Of a stretch of 64,000 nt of DNA, positions 36,467 through 45,871 are shown one piece after another. Position numbers and translations under genes: made by a program. Every line of letters starts with the position of its first letter. Position 1 is the first letter of the stretch. Below the pieces are notes generated by a model that ran no database searches, was not told the DNA's origin, and was given only the letters and a program-made list of their open reading frames with translations. The stretch lies in the NCBI GenBank assembly GCA_030706145.1, contig JAUZPB010000005.1, forward strand, positions 1 to 64,000, in the 5' to 3' direction. Source of the stretch: Bacteroidota bacterium (GTDB lineage: Bacteria > Bacteroidota > Ignavibacteria > Ignavibacteriales > SURF-24).

Positions 36467-37906
36467 TCATTTTGTTAAAAAGGCGACTTTTTCCTTTAGT
36501 ATTTCGATTAGCTCATCAATTGTGTCAAGATGTGTCCTGAAAGAAACTACAGCAAGCCTTAATGTGAATTTATTTTTAAGTTTAGTCGATGAGATAAATA
36601 CTCTTTCCCCCTTTTGAATCTCATTTAAAAGGGCTTTGTTAAATTTATTTATATCTCCACTTTTGGGCTTGTATCTGAACGTTACGACAGATAGCTCGGG
36701 AAAGGGGCCTAATTCAAAGCCACTTAGTTTAGAAATCTCTCTATAGAAATACCTGCTTAATTGAATCTTTTCTTCCAGAGCGTCTCTGAATGGTCTTAAA
36801 CCAAGAAGCTTTAATGGCAGCCAGAGACGTAACCCACGAAAATGTTTGGATAGCTCAGGAGAAAGATCCCCTGGTGCAAATTCCTCCCTTGAAGCTTCTG
36901 TATCCTGCATATAATTAGCTGAATAATGGTGAGATTCTAGTAGTTTCAACTTGTCCTTAACAATTATTGCTCCTGAACCATATGGTAGAAATAAGCTTTT
37001 GTGCGGATCCATGATTATTGTATCACTCTTATCAAGTCCCTTTAATACTTCCTTTCCTGAAGGGCACAGTATAAAGAACCCTCCATAAGCTGCATCCAAA
37101 TGTAGCCAGAGATTATGTTTTCTTGAAATCTGTCCAATTTCTACAATTGGGTCTACTGCTCCTACGTCTGTTGTTCCTGCAGATGCAACAATAAGCCAGG
37201 GATTAAGACCTGAGTTTCTATCCTTTATAATTGCTCTTTCTAACTCCTCTGGTTTCATTCTAAAAGAATTATCAAGTGGAATTAATCTTCTTATGCATTC
37301 ATTTAATCCGCCAATGCGCAGGGCTTTATCAATTGAATGATGCGCCTGCGCTGTCATATAAACAACAGTTTTTTCTATATCTCTTGCCTTTATTGAATGG
37401 GCATCCCTGGCAGTTACAATTCCAATAAGGTTTGCTATGCTGCCTCCTGATGTTAGATTTCCGCCAGCAGTTTCAGGATATCCAACTATACTTGCCATCC
37501 AATTAGTAAGCATGTTTTCCATTCTGACAGCTCCTGGAGAAGCAAAGAATACTCCCGCATACCTGTTAGTAATGTCTGCCATAAAATCACCTAATGCAGA
37601 ATGAAATATACCTCCTCCTGGTATGTATCCAAGATGCCTTCCTGAGGCTGGATTTAGCCCCGGACTGTCAACATTAGTTTTTATCAAATTTAAAAGATTG
37701 TCTATTTCTCCTGGCTCATCAACAATTGGCCAGTTGTTGATGTCTCTCCCTTTGTCTTCTGTGAAATGATATGAAGGAAGATTTGGTAGATCATTTAAAA
37801 ACTCTTGGCAGTATCCAATTACTTTGCCTAAAAGCTTTTTCCTCTCTATGATATCAGGTTCAAGCCGTCTTGCAGAAAATTCCAGATCCTTAATTATTCT
37901 TTCCAT
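36467..37906 (-). CDS. group II PLP-dependent amino-acid decarboxylase
   Basis: A 479-residue fold-type I decarboxylase of the aromatic-amino-acid/glutamate/tyrosine decarboxylase family. It shows VGYPETAGGNLTSGGSIANL for PLP phosphate binding, HLDAAYGG with the pyridine-binding Asp, and MDPHKSLFLPYGSG with the Schiff-base lysine. It would release an amine from an aromatic or other amino acid. The substrate cannot be read from the sequence. It is first in the same direction as the men genes, 73 bases before menH, and has no known part in menaquinone synthesis. Confidence 0.85.
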   Translation of the reverse strand: MERIIKDLEFSARRLEPDIIERKKLLGKVIGYCQEFLNDLPNLPSYHFTEDKGRDINNWPIVDEPGEIDNLLNLIKTNVDSPGLNPASGRHLGYIPGGGIFHSALGDFMADITNRYAGVFFASPGAVRMENMLTNWMASIVGYPETAGGNLTSGGSIANLIGIVTARDAHSIKARDIEKTVVYMTAQAHHSIDKALRIGGLNECIRRLIPLDNSFRMKPEELERAIIKDRNSGLNPWLIVASAGTTDVGAVDPIVEIGQISRKHNLWLHLDAAYGGFFILCPSGKEVLKGLDKSDTIIMDPHKSLFLPYGSGAIIVKDKLKLLESHHYSANYMQDTEASREEFAPGDLSPELSKHFRGLRLWLPLKLLGLRPFRDALEEKIQLSRYFYREISKLSGFELGPFPELSVVTFRYKPKSGDINKFNKALLNEIQKGERVFISSTKLKNKFTLRLAVVSFRTHLDTIDELIEILKEKVAFLTK

Positions 37907-38070
37907 TATTTTATTACTTTACATTTTCTGCTTATTTGTTCATTTCTACAGTAATTTTTCTTAAAACCATGCACCAAAGCGATTTTATTAACTTATACAC
38001 TTACTGAATTGAATAGAATTACTTATCTTTACAATTTGAAATAAATTACGAAAAATAATCAAGTAATTAT

Positions 38071-39066
38071 ATGAAATATTCTTTAATTATATTAGTAATA
38101 GCCATGACTTTTGGTTTCATATCTTGCAAAAAGGAGGAGACTCCGAAAACAGAACCTCTTTATCACCTTAAAGACCAGCCTAAGGTTGCTCCTTTTGATG
38201 GAGGAAATGCATACCAAATGGTTTCAAAGCAGGTTTCTTTTGGCCCTAGAAATCCTAATTCTCTTGCCCATCAGGCGGCTTTGAGCTTTTTTACACTTGA
38301 GCTGAAAAAATATGCCGATACCGTTGTTTTGCAAAACTTTACATATCAGGGCTATAATAACGAACAGCTAAATCTTACTAATGTTATTGCAAAGTTTAAT
38401 CCAAAAGCAACTAATAGAATTTTTATTAGCGCCCATTGGGATTGCCGCCCAAGAGCTGAGCAGGATAAAGACCCTGCTAAAAAAAATCAGCCCATTCCAG
38501 GGGCCAACGATGGAGCTAGCGGTGCTGGCATTCTACTTGAAATAGCACGTATGCTTAAGAGTAATCCTGTTAACTATGGTATTGACCTCGTTTTCTTTGA
38601 TGGGGAAGACTATGGAAAAGAGGGAGATATAGGGAATTACTTCCTTGGATCGAAATACTTTGCAGCACAGAAATCATCTGACTATCGCCCGGCTTTTGGC
38701 ATTTTACTTGACCTTGTCGGTGATAAAGAGGCTGTCTTTGCAAAAGAGGGACTTTCAATGCTTTACGCCCCCGATGTTACAAATATGATCTGGAATCTAG
38801 CCAAAAAGGTAAACTCCACTGCTTTTAATGACGTAGAGGGAAATCAGATACAGGATGATCACCTTCCCTTAAATGAAGCAGGACTTTCTACTGTCGATAT
38901 TATTGATATTGACCTTGTTGGAGCCTCTACGCCTAATCCAAGGAGAAATTACTGGCATACACATAATGATACTATGGAAAATATAAGCAAAGATATGCTT
39001 CAGCAGGTCGGTAATGTTCTATCTCAGCTGATTTATTCGCTGGAATTTTCAAAACCCTCAGCTTAA
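38071..39066 (+). CDS. M28-family zinc enzyme, probable glutaminyl-peptide cyclotransferase lipoprotein
   Basis: A 331-residue lipoprotein (signal peptide ending FIS|C19-KKEE) of the M28 fold. The signature HWDCRPRAEQDKD, PIPGANDGASGAGILLEIAR, GIDLVFFDGEDYG and NYWHTHNDTMENIS closely follows bacterial type II glutaminyl cyclases such as the Porphyromonas enzyme. Likely zinc and acid/base residues are D147, E179/D180 and H296 or H298. The enzyme would convert N-terminal Gln of exported proteins to pyroglutamate. This fits the window well, because all nine predicted signal-peptidase-I substrates here start with Gln after cleavage. An aminopeptidase role cannot be fully excluded. Confidence 0.82.
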   Translation: MKYSLIILVIAMTFGFISCKKEETPKTEPLYHLKDQPKVAPFDGGNAYQMVSKQVSFGPRNPNSLAHQAALSFFTLELKKYADTVVLQNFTYQGYNNEQLNLTNVIAKFNPKATNRIFISAHWDCRPRAEQDKDPAKKNQPIPGANDGASGAGILLEIARMLKSNPVNYGIDLVFFDGEDYGKEGDIGNYFLGSKYFAAQKSSDYRPAFGILLDLVGDKEAVFAKEGLSMLYAPDVTNMIWNLAKKVNSTAFNDVEGNQIQDDHLPLNEAGLSTVDIIDIDLVGASTPNPRRNYWHTHNDTMENISKDMLQQVGNVLSQLIYSLEFSKPSA

Positions 39067-39176
39067 AGTTAGTGCTTTGACTTTGTCTTTTCACTCTAAG
39101 ATAAGGCTGTTTCTTTTGCATTAGTATTATTTGTATCATGTAAAATATTATATATAGAGAAAAATAGGACTTTAGA

Positions 39177-40025
39177 ATGAAGAATTTTAGAGAATTTGTT
39201 ATTAGAACCGAGCCATTTGTCCCGGAATTGGTAAGCGGTGTACTGTGGAATTTAGATATAGCCGGCATCACAGAAGATGAACCTCTTCTGAAGGTTTTTG
39301 CAGTCGAGGAAAACAAGGTGCTAAAGAAAAACGTAGAGGAGGTCCTAAATAACCTTTTACAACAGAAAATCATTATTGGTTATAGTATCGAAGAAAATAT
39401 TTTTGAAGATAAGAACTGGAATGAGGAATGGGAAAAATCTCTTAACGTAATCGAAGTCTCGGATAGAATTGTAATAAAACCAAGTTTTAGAGAATATGAA
39501 GAAAAACCTGGACAGATCATTTTAACTATTGACCCCAAAATGTCTTTCGGAACAGGTGAACACGAAACAACAAAGCTGATGCTTTTAATGATTGAAAAAC
39601 ACATAACCCCTGGAGTATCTGTACTGGATGTGGGTACTGGCACCGGTGTCCTCGCTATTGCTGCTGTTAAGCTAGGAGCTAAAGATGCTATTGCAATTGA
39701 TAATGATGAATGGTGCTATGATAATGGAATAGAAAACGCTCAACAGAATTCCGTCTCTGACAAGGTTAAGATTATGCTCGGTGAAATAAAGGATGTTTCT
39801 AAAAAAGATTTCCAGTTAGTACTTGCAAACATTAATAAGCATATACTTATCGATATTGCACAGGATATCCGGAACCATTTAGGCGAAAATGGATTGCTTA
39901 TTCTCTCTGGACTCCTGCATACTGATTACGATGACATTCTGAAAAAATATAGTAGCCTTGGACTGAGACTTATGGATAAAAGTCAAATGAACGAATGGAT
40001 GTCACTTGTCTTTAAGGCAAACTAA
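39177..40025 (+). CDS. prmA: ribosomal protein L11 methyltransferase
   Basis: A 282-residue class I SAM methyltransferase. Residues 1-100 form the substrate-recognition domain; the SAM site is VLDVGTGTGVLAIAAVKLGAK at about 150, after FGTGEHETTKLML, which is characteristic of PrmA, and LANINKHIL is the NxNI-type catalytic motif. It trimethylates lysines of L11. AGGA lies before the ATG. It converges with marR through a shared hairpin. Confidence 0.93.
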   Translation: MKNFREFVIRTEPFVPELVSGVLWNLDIAGITEDEPLLKVFAVEENKVLKKNVEEVLNNLLQQKIIIGYSIEENIFEDKNWNEEWEKSLNVIEVSDRIVIKPSFREYEEKPGQIILTIDPKMSFGTGEHETTKLMLLMIEKHITPGVSVLDVGTGTGVLAIAAVKLGAKDAIAIDNDEWCYDNGIENAQQNSVSDKVKIMLGEIKDVSKKDFQLVLANINKHILIDIAQDIRNHLGENGLLILSGLLHTDYDDILKKYSSLGLRLMDKSQMNEWMSLVFKAN

Positions 40026-40033
40026 ACTATTAT

Positions 40034-40065
40034 GACCTACAGGGTATTTAATTACCCTGTTGGTC
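40034..40065. terminator. terminator-like hairpin between convergent prmA and marR
   Basis: GACCTACAGGGTA (40034-40046) pairs with TACCCTGTTGGTC (40053-40065) with a single mismatch and a 6-base loop. It lies across the last codons of marR and just after the prmA stop, so it can act for both directions. There is no strong T run. Confidence 0.55.
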
Positions 40066-40503
40066 AACAACTTTTGGACTATTAGTATCTAACTTATCAA
40101 GAAGCCTTAATAGTTGTTCCTGCTCTTCTTTACTTAGGGTTTCCGTAATTTTTAAGATGTTCTGGGCCTGCAGTGGAAAAAGTTTTTCGATCTTTTCTTT
40201 GCCTTTCATCGTTAATTCTGCAATGATAATTCTTCTATCCTGTGAGGAAGGGACCCTTCTTACAAGCTCTTCTTTTTCCAGATTATCAATTACACAGGTA
40301 ATGTTTGCTCCGCTTACATATAACCTTTCACCAATCTTCTTTAAAGGCATTGGCCCTGAATTAAAAAGTACTTCCAGAACACTATATTGCGGAGCTGTCA
40401 ACTTGTGTTCAAATACTGTCTTTACCTGTGCTTTACGATAAATCTCGTAGGCCTGGAAAAGTTTTTCCCATAAACTTATAGCATGTTTAGTCTTCATATC
40501 CAT
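40048..40503 (-). CDS. MarR-family transcriptional regulator
   Basis: A 151-residue winged-helix regulator: LTAPQYSVLEVLFNSGPMPLKKIGERLYVSGANITCVIDNLEKEELVRRVPSSQDRR holds the recognition helix and wing, with dimerisation helices at both ends. MarR proteins repress genes until a small ligand binds. Targets are unknown; the neighbouring metalloprotease gene is upstream in the same direction, 26 bases away. The ATG at 40503 is preferred to a TTG eight codons earlier; the ATG two codons later is equally possible. Confidence 0.88.
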   Translation of the reverse strand: MDMKTKHAISLWEKLFQAYEIYRKAQVKTVFEHKLTAPQYSVLEVLFNSGPMPLKKIGERLYVSGANITCVIDNLEKEELVRRVPSSQDRRIIIAELTMKGKEKIEKLFPLQAQNILKITETLSKEEQEQLLRLLDKLDTNSPKVVDQQGN

Positions 40504-40529
40504 AACTTCACCATATATTTCTTGCAAAA

Positions 40530-41201
40530 TCAGATTATTTTCTTTAATTCCTTCCTAAGTATTTTGTAATTAGGCATAATTTTTTCCACATGACGCCAGA
40601 ATCTAATTGAATGATTTAGTTCTTTGAGATGACATAGCTCATGAACAATCACGTAGTCAATTATCTCTTTGTCATAAATCATTAGCTTAAAATTAAAGGA
40701 AAGATTACCCGCTCTTGAGCAACTACCCCACCTTGTTTTTTGATCCCTTATTGTAATTTTGTTATACTTGAATCCATATTTTTCTGCAATATGTTCTACT
40801 CTTTCAGGAATATATCTCTCTGCCTTTAATTTTAACCAGGTCGTAAAAAGATTTATTAAAGGAACCTTTCTTTCTGAAGGACTAAGTATCTTTAGCTTGT
40901 TTCCCTCTAGTTCTATCCTATGCCTCTTTACAAAAAGATCATATTGATGGTCTATTTCAAGCTTTGATCCCATATACATATATACATGCTGACTTTTTGT
41001 ATATCTGTCTATATATTTGGCAATCCAATCTTTCCTCGAATTAAGGAACTCCTCTGCATCCCGCATTGATACTCCATACGGGATAATTAATTCGAGTCCC
41101 TTTTCAGAACTGACTTGCAACCTCATATAACTTGCTCTCTTACTGATCCTGAGCGTGTAACTATATACTTTTGTTCCAATTTGTATTTTTTGTAGATCCA
41201 A
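40530..41201 (-). CDS. YgjP/DUF45-type zinc metallopeptidase
   Basis: A 223-residue protein of the M48-like YgjP family. The N-terminal part is beta-rich (YSYTLRISKRASYMRLQV), then TIRDQKTRWGSCSRAGNLSFNFKLM and the zinc site VIVHELCHLKELNHSIRFW, with HExxH followed by a third His. Family members are found near restriction and housekeeping genes with no agreed substrate. The start is a TTG with no clear ribosome site, so the exact N-terminus is uncertain. Confidence 0.85.
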   Translation of the reverse strand: MDLQKIQIGTKVYSYTLRISKRASYMRLQVSSEKGLELIIPYGVSMRDAEEFLNSRKDWIAKYIDRYTKSQHVYMYMGSKLEIDHQYDLFVKRHRIELEGNKLKILSPSERKVPLINLFTTWLKLKAERYIPERVEHIAEKYGFKYNKITIRDQKTRWGSCSRAGNLSFNFKLMIYDKEIIDYVIVHELCHLKELNHSIRFWRHVEKIMPNYKILRKELKKII

Positions 41202-41528
41202 ATGACTTTTCTTTGCTAATTGATGGGTACACTAAATATAATTATTTTTCCTTAATTATTTTAGTCCTGAAATTTCTGAAAAGTCTAAAGCCTATTCCTT
41301 TTTCAGGCAATCCCTTCGTTTTTTTTGTGACTTCAAACGCAAAGTAATAGATAAACTTTTTCTTTGTGTCTTATTTTTGAACTCTTTCTGCCTAATTATC
41401 TGTTATTCCATTCAAATTTCACTATTTAAGAAGAATTCTTAGAATTTTTTTATTGTATTCTTTATTTTATGTATTAAAAGAAAACTTTTTTTACCATTAA
41501 ATATTTGTTTAATAAATAAAAGCGAAAA
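41202..41528. other. divergent intergenic region before menF
   Basis: Very AT-rich, no gene seen. It should hold the promoters for the metallopeptidase (leftward) and menF (rightward). ATTAAA-tatttg-TTTAAT near 41497-41514 is a small inverted repeat just before menF, and could be chance at this base composition. Confidence 0.5.
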
Positions 41529-42941
41529 TTGGATATAATTTCAATACAAAAATTTAGTGAATTTATTATTAAAGCTTTACCTAAAGTTTCCCAACCTAAT
41601 ACAATTGCAAGCTTTGCATTTTCTCCGGAAAACTCATTACCTGTTAAAGAGTTAAATTTTTTAACAAATGAATTCGAAAAGTCTTTTTACTGGGAAAAAC
41701 CTTCTGAAAGATTTTTTATTGCAGCTTTGGGAGATTTGCTATCCATTACTGAGCCCGGAATTGGAAGATTTGCTCTGATAGAGAAAAAAATAAGACAACT
41801 TAAAGCTAATTTTATTAACAATTGGAATGATTTTGGTCAAGTGAGTTTCCCACTTTTTGTGGGAGCAATGAAGTTTTCTTCCGAGGGGGAGAAGGGACTT
41901 TGGGAAAACTATTATGATTCAAATTGGTTTATTCCGCATATCCTTATTACTGGGAAAGACCTTGAAATAAAAATTATTTACAATTTTCTGATCTCTCCTA
42001 AAGCCTCACAGGAAAAACTGATAAGCGATTTTAATTATCGTATCTCTCAGCTCTCTAAAATGGCTAAAAAAACATCTGAGCAAACAAATACCCTTCCTCC
42101 TGTCAGTTCTATTTCTGGTAATAGTCAAAAGGATAAGAAAAAATGGATGGAGGCTGTAAAAAAAGCAATTAATGAGATTGAATTTGATAAGGTAAAAAAA
42201 GTTGTCCTTTCTAGAAAAGTTGAGATCGAATTAAAATGGGAGCCCGATATTTCACATATTATTGAACATCTTCACCAGAAATATCCTGAATGTTATTTGT
42301 TTCTATTTCATTCTGGAAAGTCTTCCTTTTTTGGAGCTTCTCCCGAAAAACTTATTAAACTAAGTTCCGGATGGATTGAAGCAGACGCTCTTGCTGGATC
42401 GGCTCCAAGGGGAAACGATGAAACTGAAGATCTTAAATATGCGAAAGATCTTCAAAATAGTATAAAAGACTTAATTGAGCACGCTGCTGTTAAAGATTAC
42501 ATTATTAAGCAGTTCTCTAGCCTTGCTGACGAAGTCTATTATGAGGAATCTCCTAAAATTAAAAAACTAAACAATATTCAGCACCTTTGGACACCAGTTA
42601 AGGCCAAGCTTAAATCGGTTCAAAAGATGTTTCCCATCCTTGAGAACCTGCACCCTACACCTGCTGTTTGTGGCATTCCCAAAACTGAAGCACTAGATAC
42701 AATAAAAAAACTGGAGGATTATCCCCGGGGATTATATTCCGGAATAATTGGCTGGTTTAATTTCGATGCTGAAGCTGAATTCAGCGTCGCAATTCGCTCA
42801 GCTCTTTTGAAAGGTAAAAAATTGTTTATCTTTGCAGGGGGCGGTATTGTCGATGGCTCTAATCCTGCTATTGAGTTTCAGGAGACTGAATTAAAATTAA
42901 AACCAATTTTTTCCTTATTTGAAAATGCTAACAAAAAATGA
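41529..42941 (+). CDS. menF: isochorismate synthase
   Basis: A 470-residue chorismate-utilising enzyme, first step of menaquinone synthesis (chorismate to isochorismate). The C-terminal chorismate-binding domain shows KVKKVVLSRKVEI, FGASPEKLIKL, ADALAGSAPRG, HPTPAVCGIPK and YSGIIGWF. The first 200 residues are the divergent N-terminal domain. The start is TTG; the next Met is over 100 codons in, so the TTG is required. It overlaps menD by 4 bases (ATGA). Confidence 0.93.
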   Translation: MDIISIQKFSEFIIKALPKVSQPNTIASFAFSPENSLPVKELNFLTNEFEKSFYWEKPSERFFIAALGDLLSITEPGIGRFALIEKKIRQLKANFINNWNDFGQVSFPLFVGAMKFSSEGEKGLWENYYDSNWFIPHILITGKDLEIKIIYNFLISPKASQEKLISDFNYRISQLSKMAKKTSEQTNTLPPVSSISGNSQKDKKKWMEAVKKAINEIEFDKVKKVVLSRKVEIELKWEPDISHIIEHLHQKYPECYLFLFHSGKSSFFGASPEKLIKLSSGWIEADALAGSAPRGNDETEDLKYAKDLQNSIKDLIEHAAVKDYIIKQFSSLADEVYYEESPKIKKLNNIQHLWTPVKAKLKSVQKMFPILENLHPTPAVCGIPKTEALDTIKKLEDYPRGLYSGIIGWFNFDAEAEFSVAIRSALLKGKKLFIFAGGGIVDGSNPAIEFQETELKLKPIFSLFENANKK

Positions 42942-44722
42942 AAATAAAAATTAATCGGAATATACTTTGGACCGAAACTTTTGTAAATAAGCTTTCTAAT
43001 CTTGGAGTAAAATATGCCTGTATTTCACCAGGCTCAAGAAATACACCTCTTACAATAGCTTTCGCAAACAATAAAAAAATTAAATCTTTTATTCTTGTCG
43101 ATGAGCGCTCAAGCGGTTTTTTTGCTCTTGGCCTGGCAAGAGCTTCCGACTCTCCTGTTGTATTAGTCTGTACCTCAGGGACAGCTGTTGCTGAATTTTA
43201 CCCTGCCATTATTGAGGCTTATCAGCAACGAATACCATTGATTGTGTGCACTGCTGATAGACCTCCTGAACTAATCGGCAAAGGCGCAAATCAGACGATT
43301 TTTCAGGATAATATTTACAAAAATCATATCCGCTGGTTTGTTAATGCTGGACTGCCAGAGCCAAACTCTGAGCGGTTGGAATTTATCTGTCGGCTCGCTG
43401 AAAAAGCCGTTCTTGACAGTTCAAAAGATAACAGAGGTCCAGTTCATATTAATTTCCCGTTTCGTAAACCTTTTGAACCTTCCTCTTTTACAGATGAGAT
43501 CGAAGAGAATTTGATGGATTTTTCTAATTGTCTTAAAACGCAGATTTTCAGAAGTTCAAATCATAATTATGAACCAGTTTCTTCTAAAGAAAATGAGAAT
43601 ATTTTTGATGAGATTTATTCTTCCTGTAAAAGTAATGCACGCGGACTTATTGTTGTAGGACCAGGGATTTATCAGGACTCATTTGCTGAAAAAGTAAATA
43701 TTCTGGCCACGATGCTTAATTACCCAATTATTGCCGATGGTACATCAAACTTAAGATTTAACCATCTCCCCAAAACAAATATATTATCTAATTTTGAAGG
43801 ATATTTCCGCTCTGATAGTTTTATGAGTACTATGCAGCCTGAATTAGTAATCCAATTCGGAAGAATGTGTACTTCAAAAGCTATGGAGGAGTTCTTTGGA
43901 AATATGGATGCGCCATTTTTTATTGTTGATGAATATGGACAATGGTTTGATCCCTTTAATAAAGCTAGGGCAGTCTTGAAGATGAAACCAGAATCTTTTT
44001 GTGTTAATATTGTCTCTAGATTAAAACACAACGGTTTTATTGCGCAGACTGAGAGCAGTTGGCTTGACAAGTTTACTAAAGCTGAACTATTGGCTGAAAA
44101 ACTAAAAAACGAAATTATTGAAGAAGCACAATTCCCATTTGAAGGTAGAATAATTACTGAGGTAATTAAACTTATCCCTGAGAATTCTGCCCTTATGATC
44201 TCAAACAGTATGCCTGTTAGAGATCTGGATTACTTTGCTCAAAAAATAAATAAACATATCCAGATCTTTCATAATCGCGGTGCAAGCGGAATCGATGGTA
44301 TCACTTCAACCGCTTTGGGAATATCTTTTGGCCTATCGAAAAAAACAGTTTTGATTACTGGCGATTTGGCATTTTATTATGACCTTAATGGCTTACTAGC
44401 TTCTCTAAAGTATTCTATACCTCTTACTGTTGTACTTGTAAACAACAACGGTGGAGGAATTTTTCAAATGCTTCCAATTACAAAATGTGAAGAGATTTTC
44501 GAGGACTATTTTTCAACTCCGCTAAATATCGATTTTTCTCATTTTGTTAAAGCTTATAATGGCAATTTCGAGGTGGTTTCTAGCTGGGAGCATTTCCGTA
44601 TGGCGTTTTCTAATTCTTTGAATATAAATGAGGGTATATCTGTTATTCAGGTAAATACTGATCCAAAAGCTTCCTCCTTAATTCGAAAAGATTATTGGAA
44701 AAGAGTCGGTGAATTAGTCTAA
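42938..44722 (+). CDS. menD: SEPHCHC synthase
   Basis: A 594-residue thiamine-diphosphate enzyme, the committed step that adds a succinic semialdehyde unit from 2-oxoglutarate to isochorismate. The N-terminal domain shows SPGSRNTPLTIAF, VDERSSGFFALGLA and CTSGTAVAEFYPA; the C-terminal ThDP motif is TGDLAFYYDLNGL...VLVNNNGGGIFQMLP. These are MenD-specific. Together with menF it supplies the first two steps, while the remaining men genes lie 5 kb away in the opposite direction. Confidence 0.96.
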   Translation: MKIKINRNILWTETFVNKLSNLGVKYACISPGSRNTPLTIAFANNKKIKSFILVDERSSGFFALGLARASDSPVVLVCTSGTAVAEFYPAIIEAYQQRIPLIVCTADRPPELIGKGANQTIFQDNIYKNHIRWFVNAGLPEPNSERLEFICRLAEKAVLDSSKDNRGPVHINFPFRKPFEPSSFTDEIEENLMDFSNCLKTQIFRSSNHNYEPVSSKENENIFDEIYSSCKSNARGLIVVGPGIYQDSFAEKVNILATMLNYPIIADGTSNLRFNHLPKTNILSNFEGYFRSDSFMSTMQPELVIQFGRMCTSKAMEEFFGNMDAPFFIVDEYGQWFDPFNKARAVLKMKPESFCVNIVSRLKHNGFIAQTESSWLDKFTKAELLAEKLKNEIIEEAQFPFEGRIITEVIKLIPENSALMISNSMPVRDLDYFAQKINKHIQIFHNRGASGIDGITSTALGISFGLSKKTVLITGDLAFYYDLNGLLASLKYSIPLTVVLVNNNGGGIFQMLPITKCEEIFEDYFSTPLNIDFSHFVKAYNGNFEVVSSWEHFRMAFSNSLNINEGISVIQVNTDPKASSLIRKDYWKRVGELV

Positions 44723-44811
44723 TGATACGTAATTATTTTCTTAAAACAAGATTTCAATTGTTTGCCATCAAATGAAATTATTTTTTTACATTTCAATAAC
44801 TTAAAATCATA

Positions 44812-45708
44812 ATGGAAAATTTTATCCTTATTTTCTTGCTTCTTCTTCTTGGCGTTGTTTTCGGTTATCTGAATTTATTCCCCAAAGATTCTGCGCTTAC
44901 TCTTAATTTATTTGTAATTTATATTTCTCTTCCGGCATTGGTTCTTATAAATATACCAAAACTTACCTTTTCAACCGATGTTTTAATTCCCCTTATACTG
45001 CCTTGGATAATGATTGCTATTTCTGTTGCTATCATACTAATACTGGGCAAAGTATTTTCTTGGAATAGAAGTATAATTGGGGGATTACTATTAATCGTCC
45101 CTCTTGGAAATACATCTTTTCTAGGAATTCCAATGGTAAAGGCTTACTTTGGTGAGAGCCATGTCCCTTATGCCATTTTATACGATCAGTTCGGAAGCTT
45201 TCTTGCTCTTTCTACCTATGGCTCTGCAATTTTGGCTATCTATAGCGGGAAAGGTAAACCTACCATAAATATGATTGCTAAAAAGGTCTTTACATTCCCT
45301 CCATTTATTGCTCTGATAGCTGCACTGTTACTTAGGGGAGTTGCCTTTCCTCCTTATGCAGTTAAAGTACTGGAAATGTTGGCCTCAACTCTTGTCCCTG
45401 CAGTCATGTTTGCAGTCGGACTGCAGATTAAACTAAAAATATCTAGTTCTGGTTTTATTCCTATTGCCTCTGGACTTGCAATTAAGTTATTAATTGCTCC
45501 ATTTTTTGCAATTTTACTCTGTGGACTTTTGGGAGCTAAAGGTCAGGCAGTAAATGTTTCGATTTTCGAAGCAGGTATGGGACCAATGATTACTGCAGGT
45601 GCTTTGGCTATTGCAGCGGATCTGGAACCGGAAATGATGGCCTCAATGACTGGCCTGGGACTTATTCTTTCATTTGTTACACTTCCACTTGTCTTTCTTT
45701 TCCTTTAG
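44812..45708 (+). CDS. AEC-family permease (auxin efflux carrier-like)
   Basis: A 298-residue membrane protein with about ten hydrophobic helices in two halves. It has the membrane-transporter features of the AEC/bile-acid fold, for example GNTSFLGIPMVKAYFG in the first half and the mirrored EAGMGPMITAGALA in the second. Members move organic acids or amino acids by secondary transport. No neighbour suggests the substrate. A perfect terminator stem overlaps its stop codon. Confidence 0.88.
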   Translation: MENFILIFLLLLLGVVFGYLNLFPKDSALTLNLFVIYISLPALVLINIPKLTFSTDVLIPLILPWIMIAISVAIILILGKVFSWNRSIIGGLLLIVPLGNTSFLGIPMVKAYFGESHVPYAILYDQFGSFLALSTYGSAILAIYSGKGKPTINMIAKKVFTFPPFIALIAALLLRGVAFPPYAVKVLEMLASTLVPAVMFAVGLQIKLKISSSGFIPIASGLAIKLLIAPFFAILLCGLLGAKGQAVNVSIFEAGMGPMITAGALAIAADLEPEMMASMTGLGLILSFVTLPLVFLFL

Positions 45709-45731
45709 GACCTTCTTTAAGGTCCCTTTTT
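45708..45731 (+). terminator. intrinsic terminator of the AEC permease gene
   Basis: GGACCTT (45708-45714), loop CTTT, AAGGTCC (45719-45725), then CCTTTTTCTCC. The stem begins in the last base of the stop codon. Confidence 0.75.
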
Positions 45732-45871
45732 CTCCTAATCCTATTGACAAGTCTTTCTTTCTAAGAGAAGACCTTTTTTCTCTAAAATGAGCTTCTCTAT
45801 CTAAGAAGTATTTCCTTAAACTCCATTTGTTTTTACCTGTTAAGTTAATAATTATTATCAAATATTATTTT

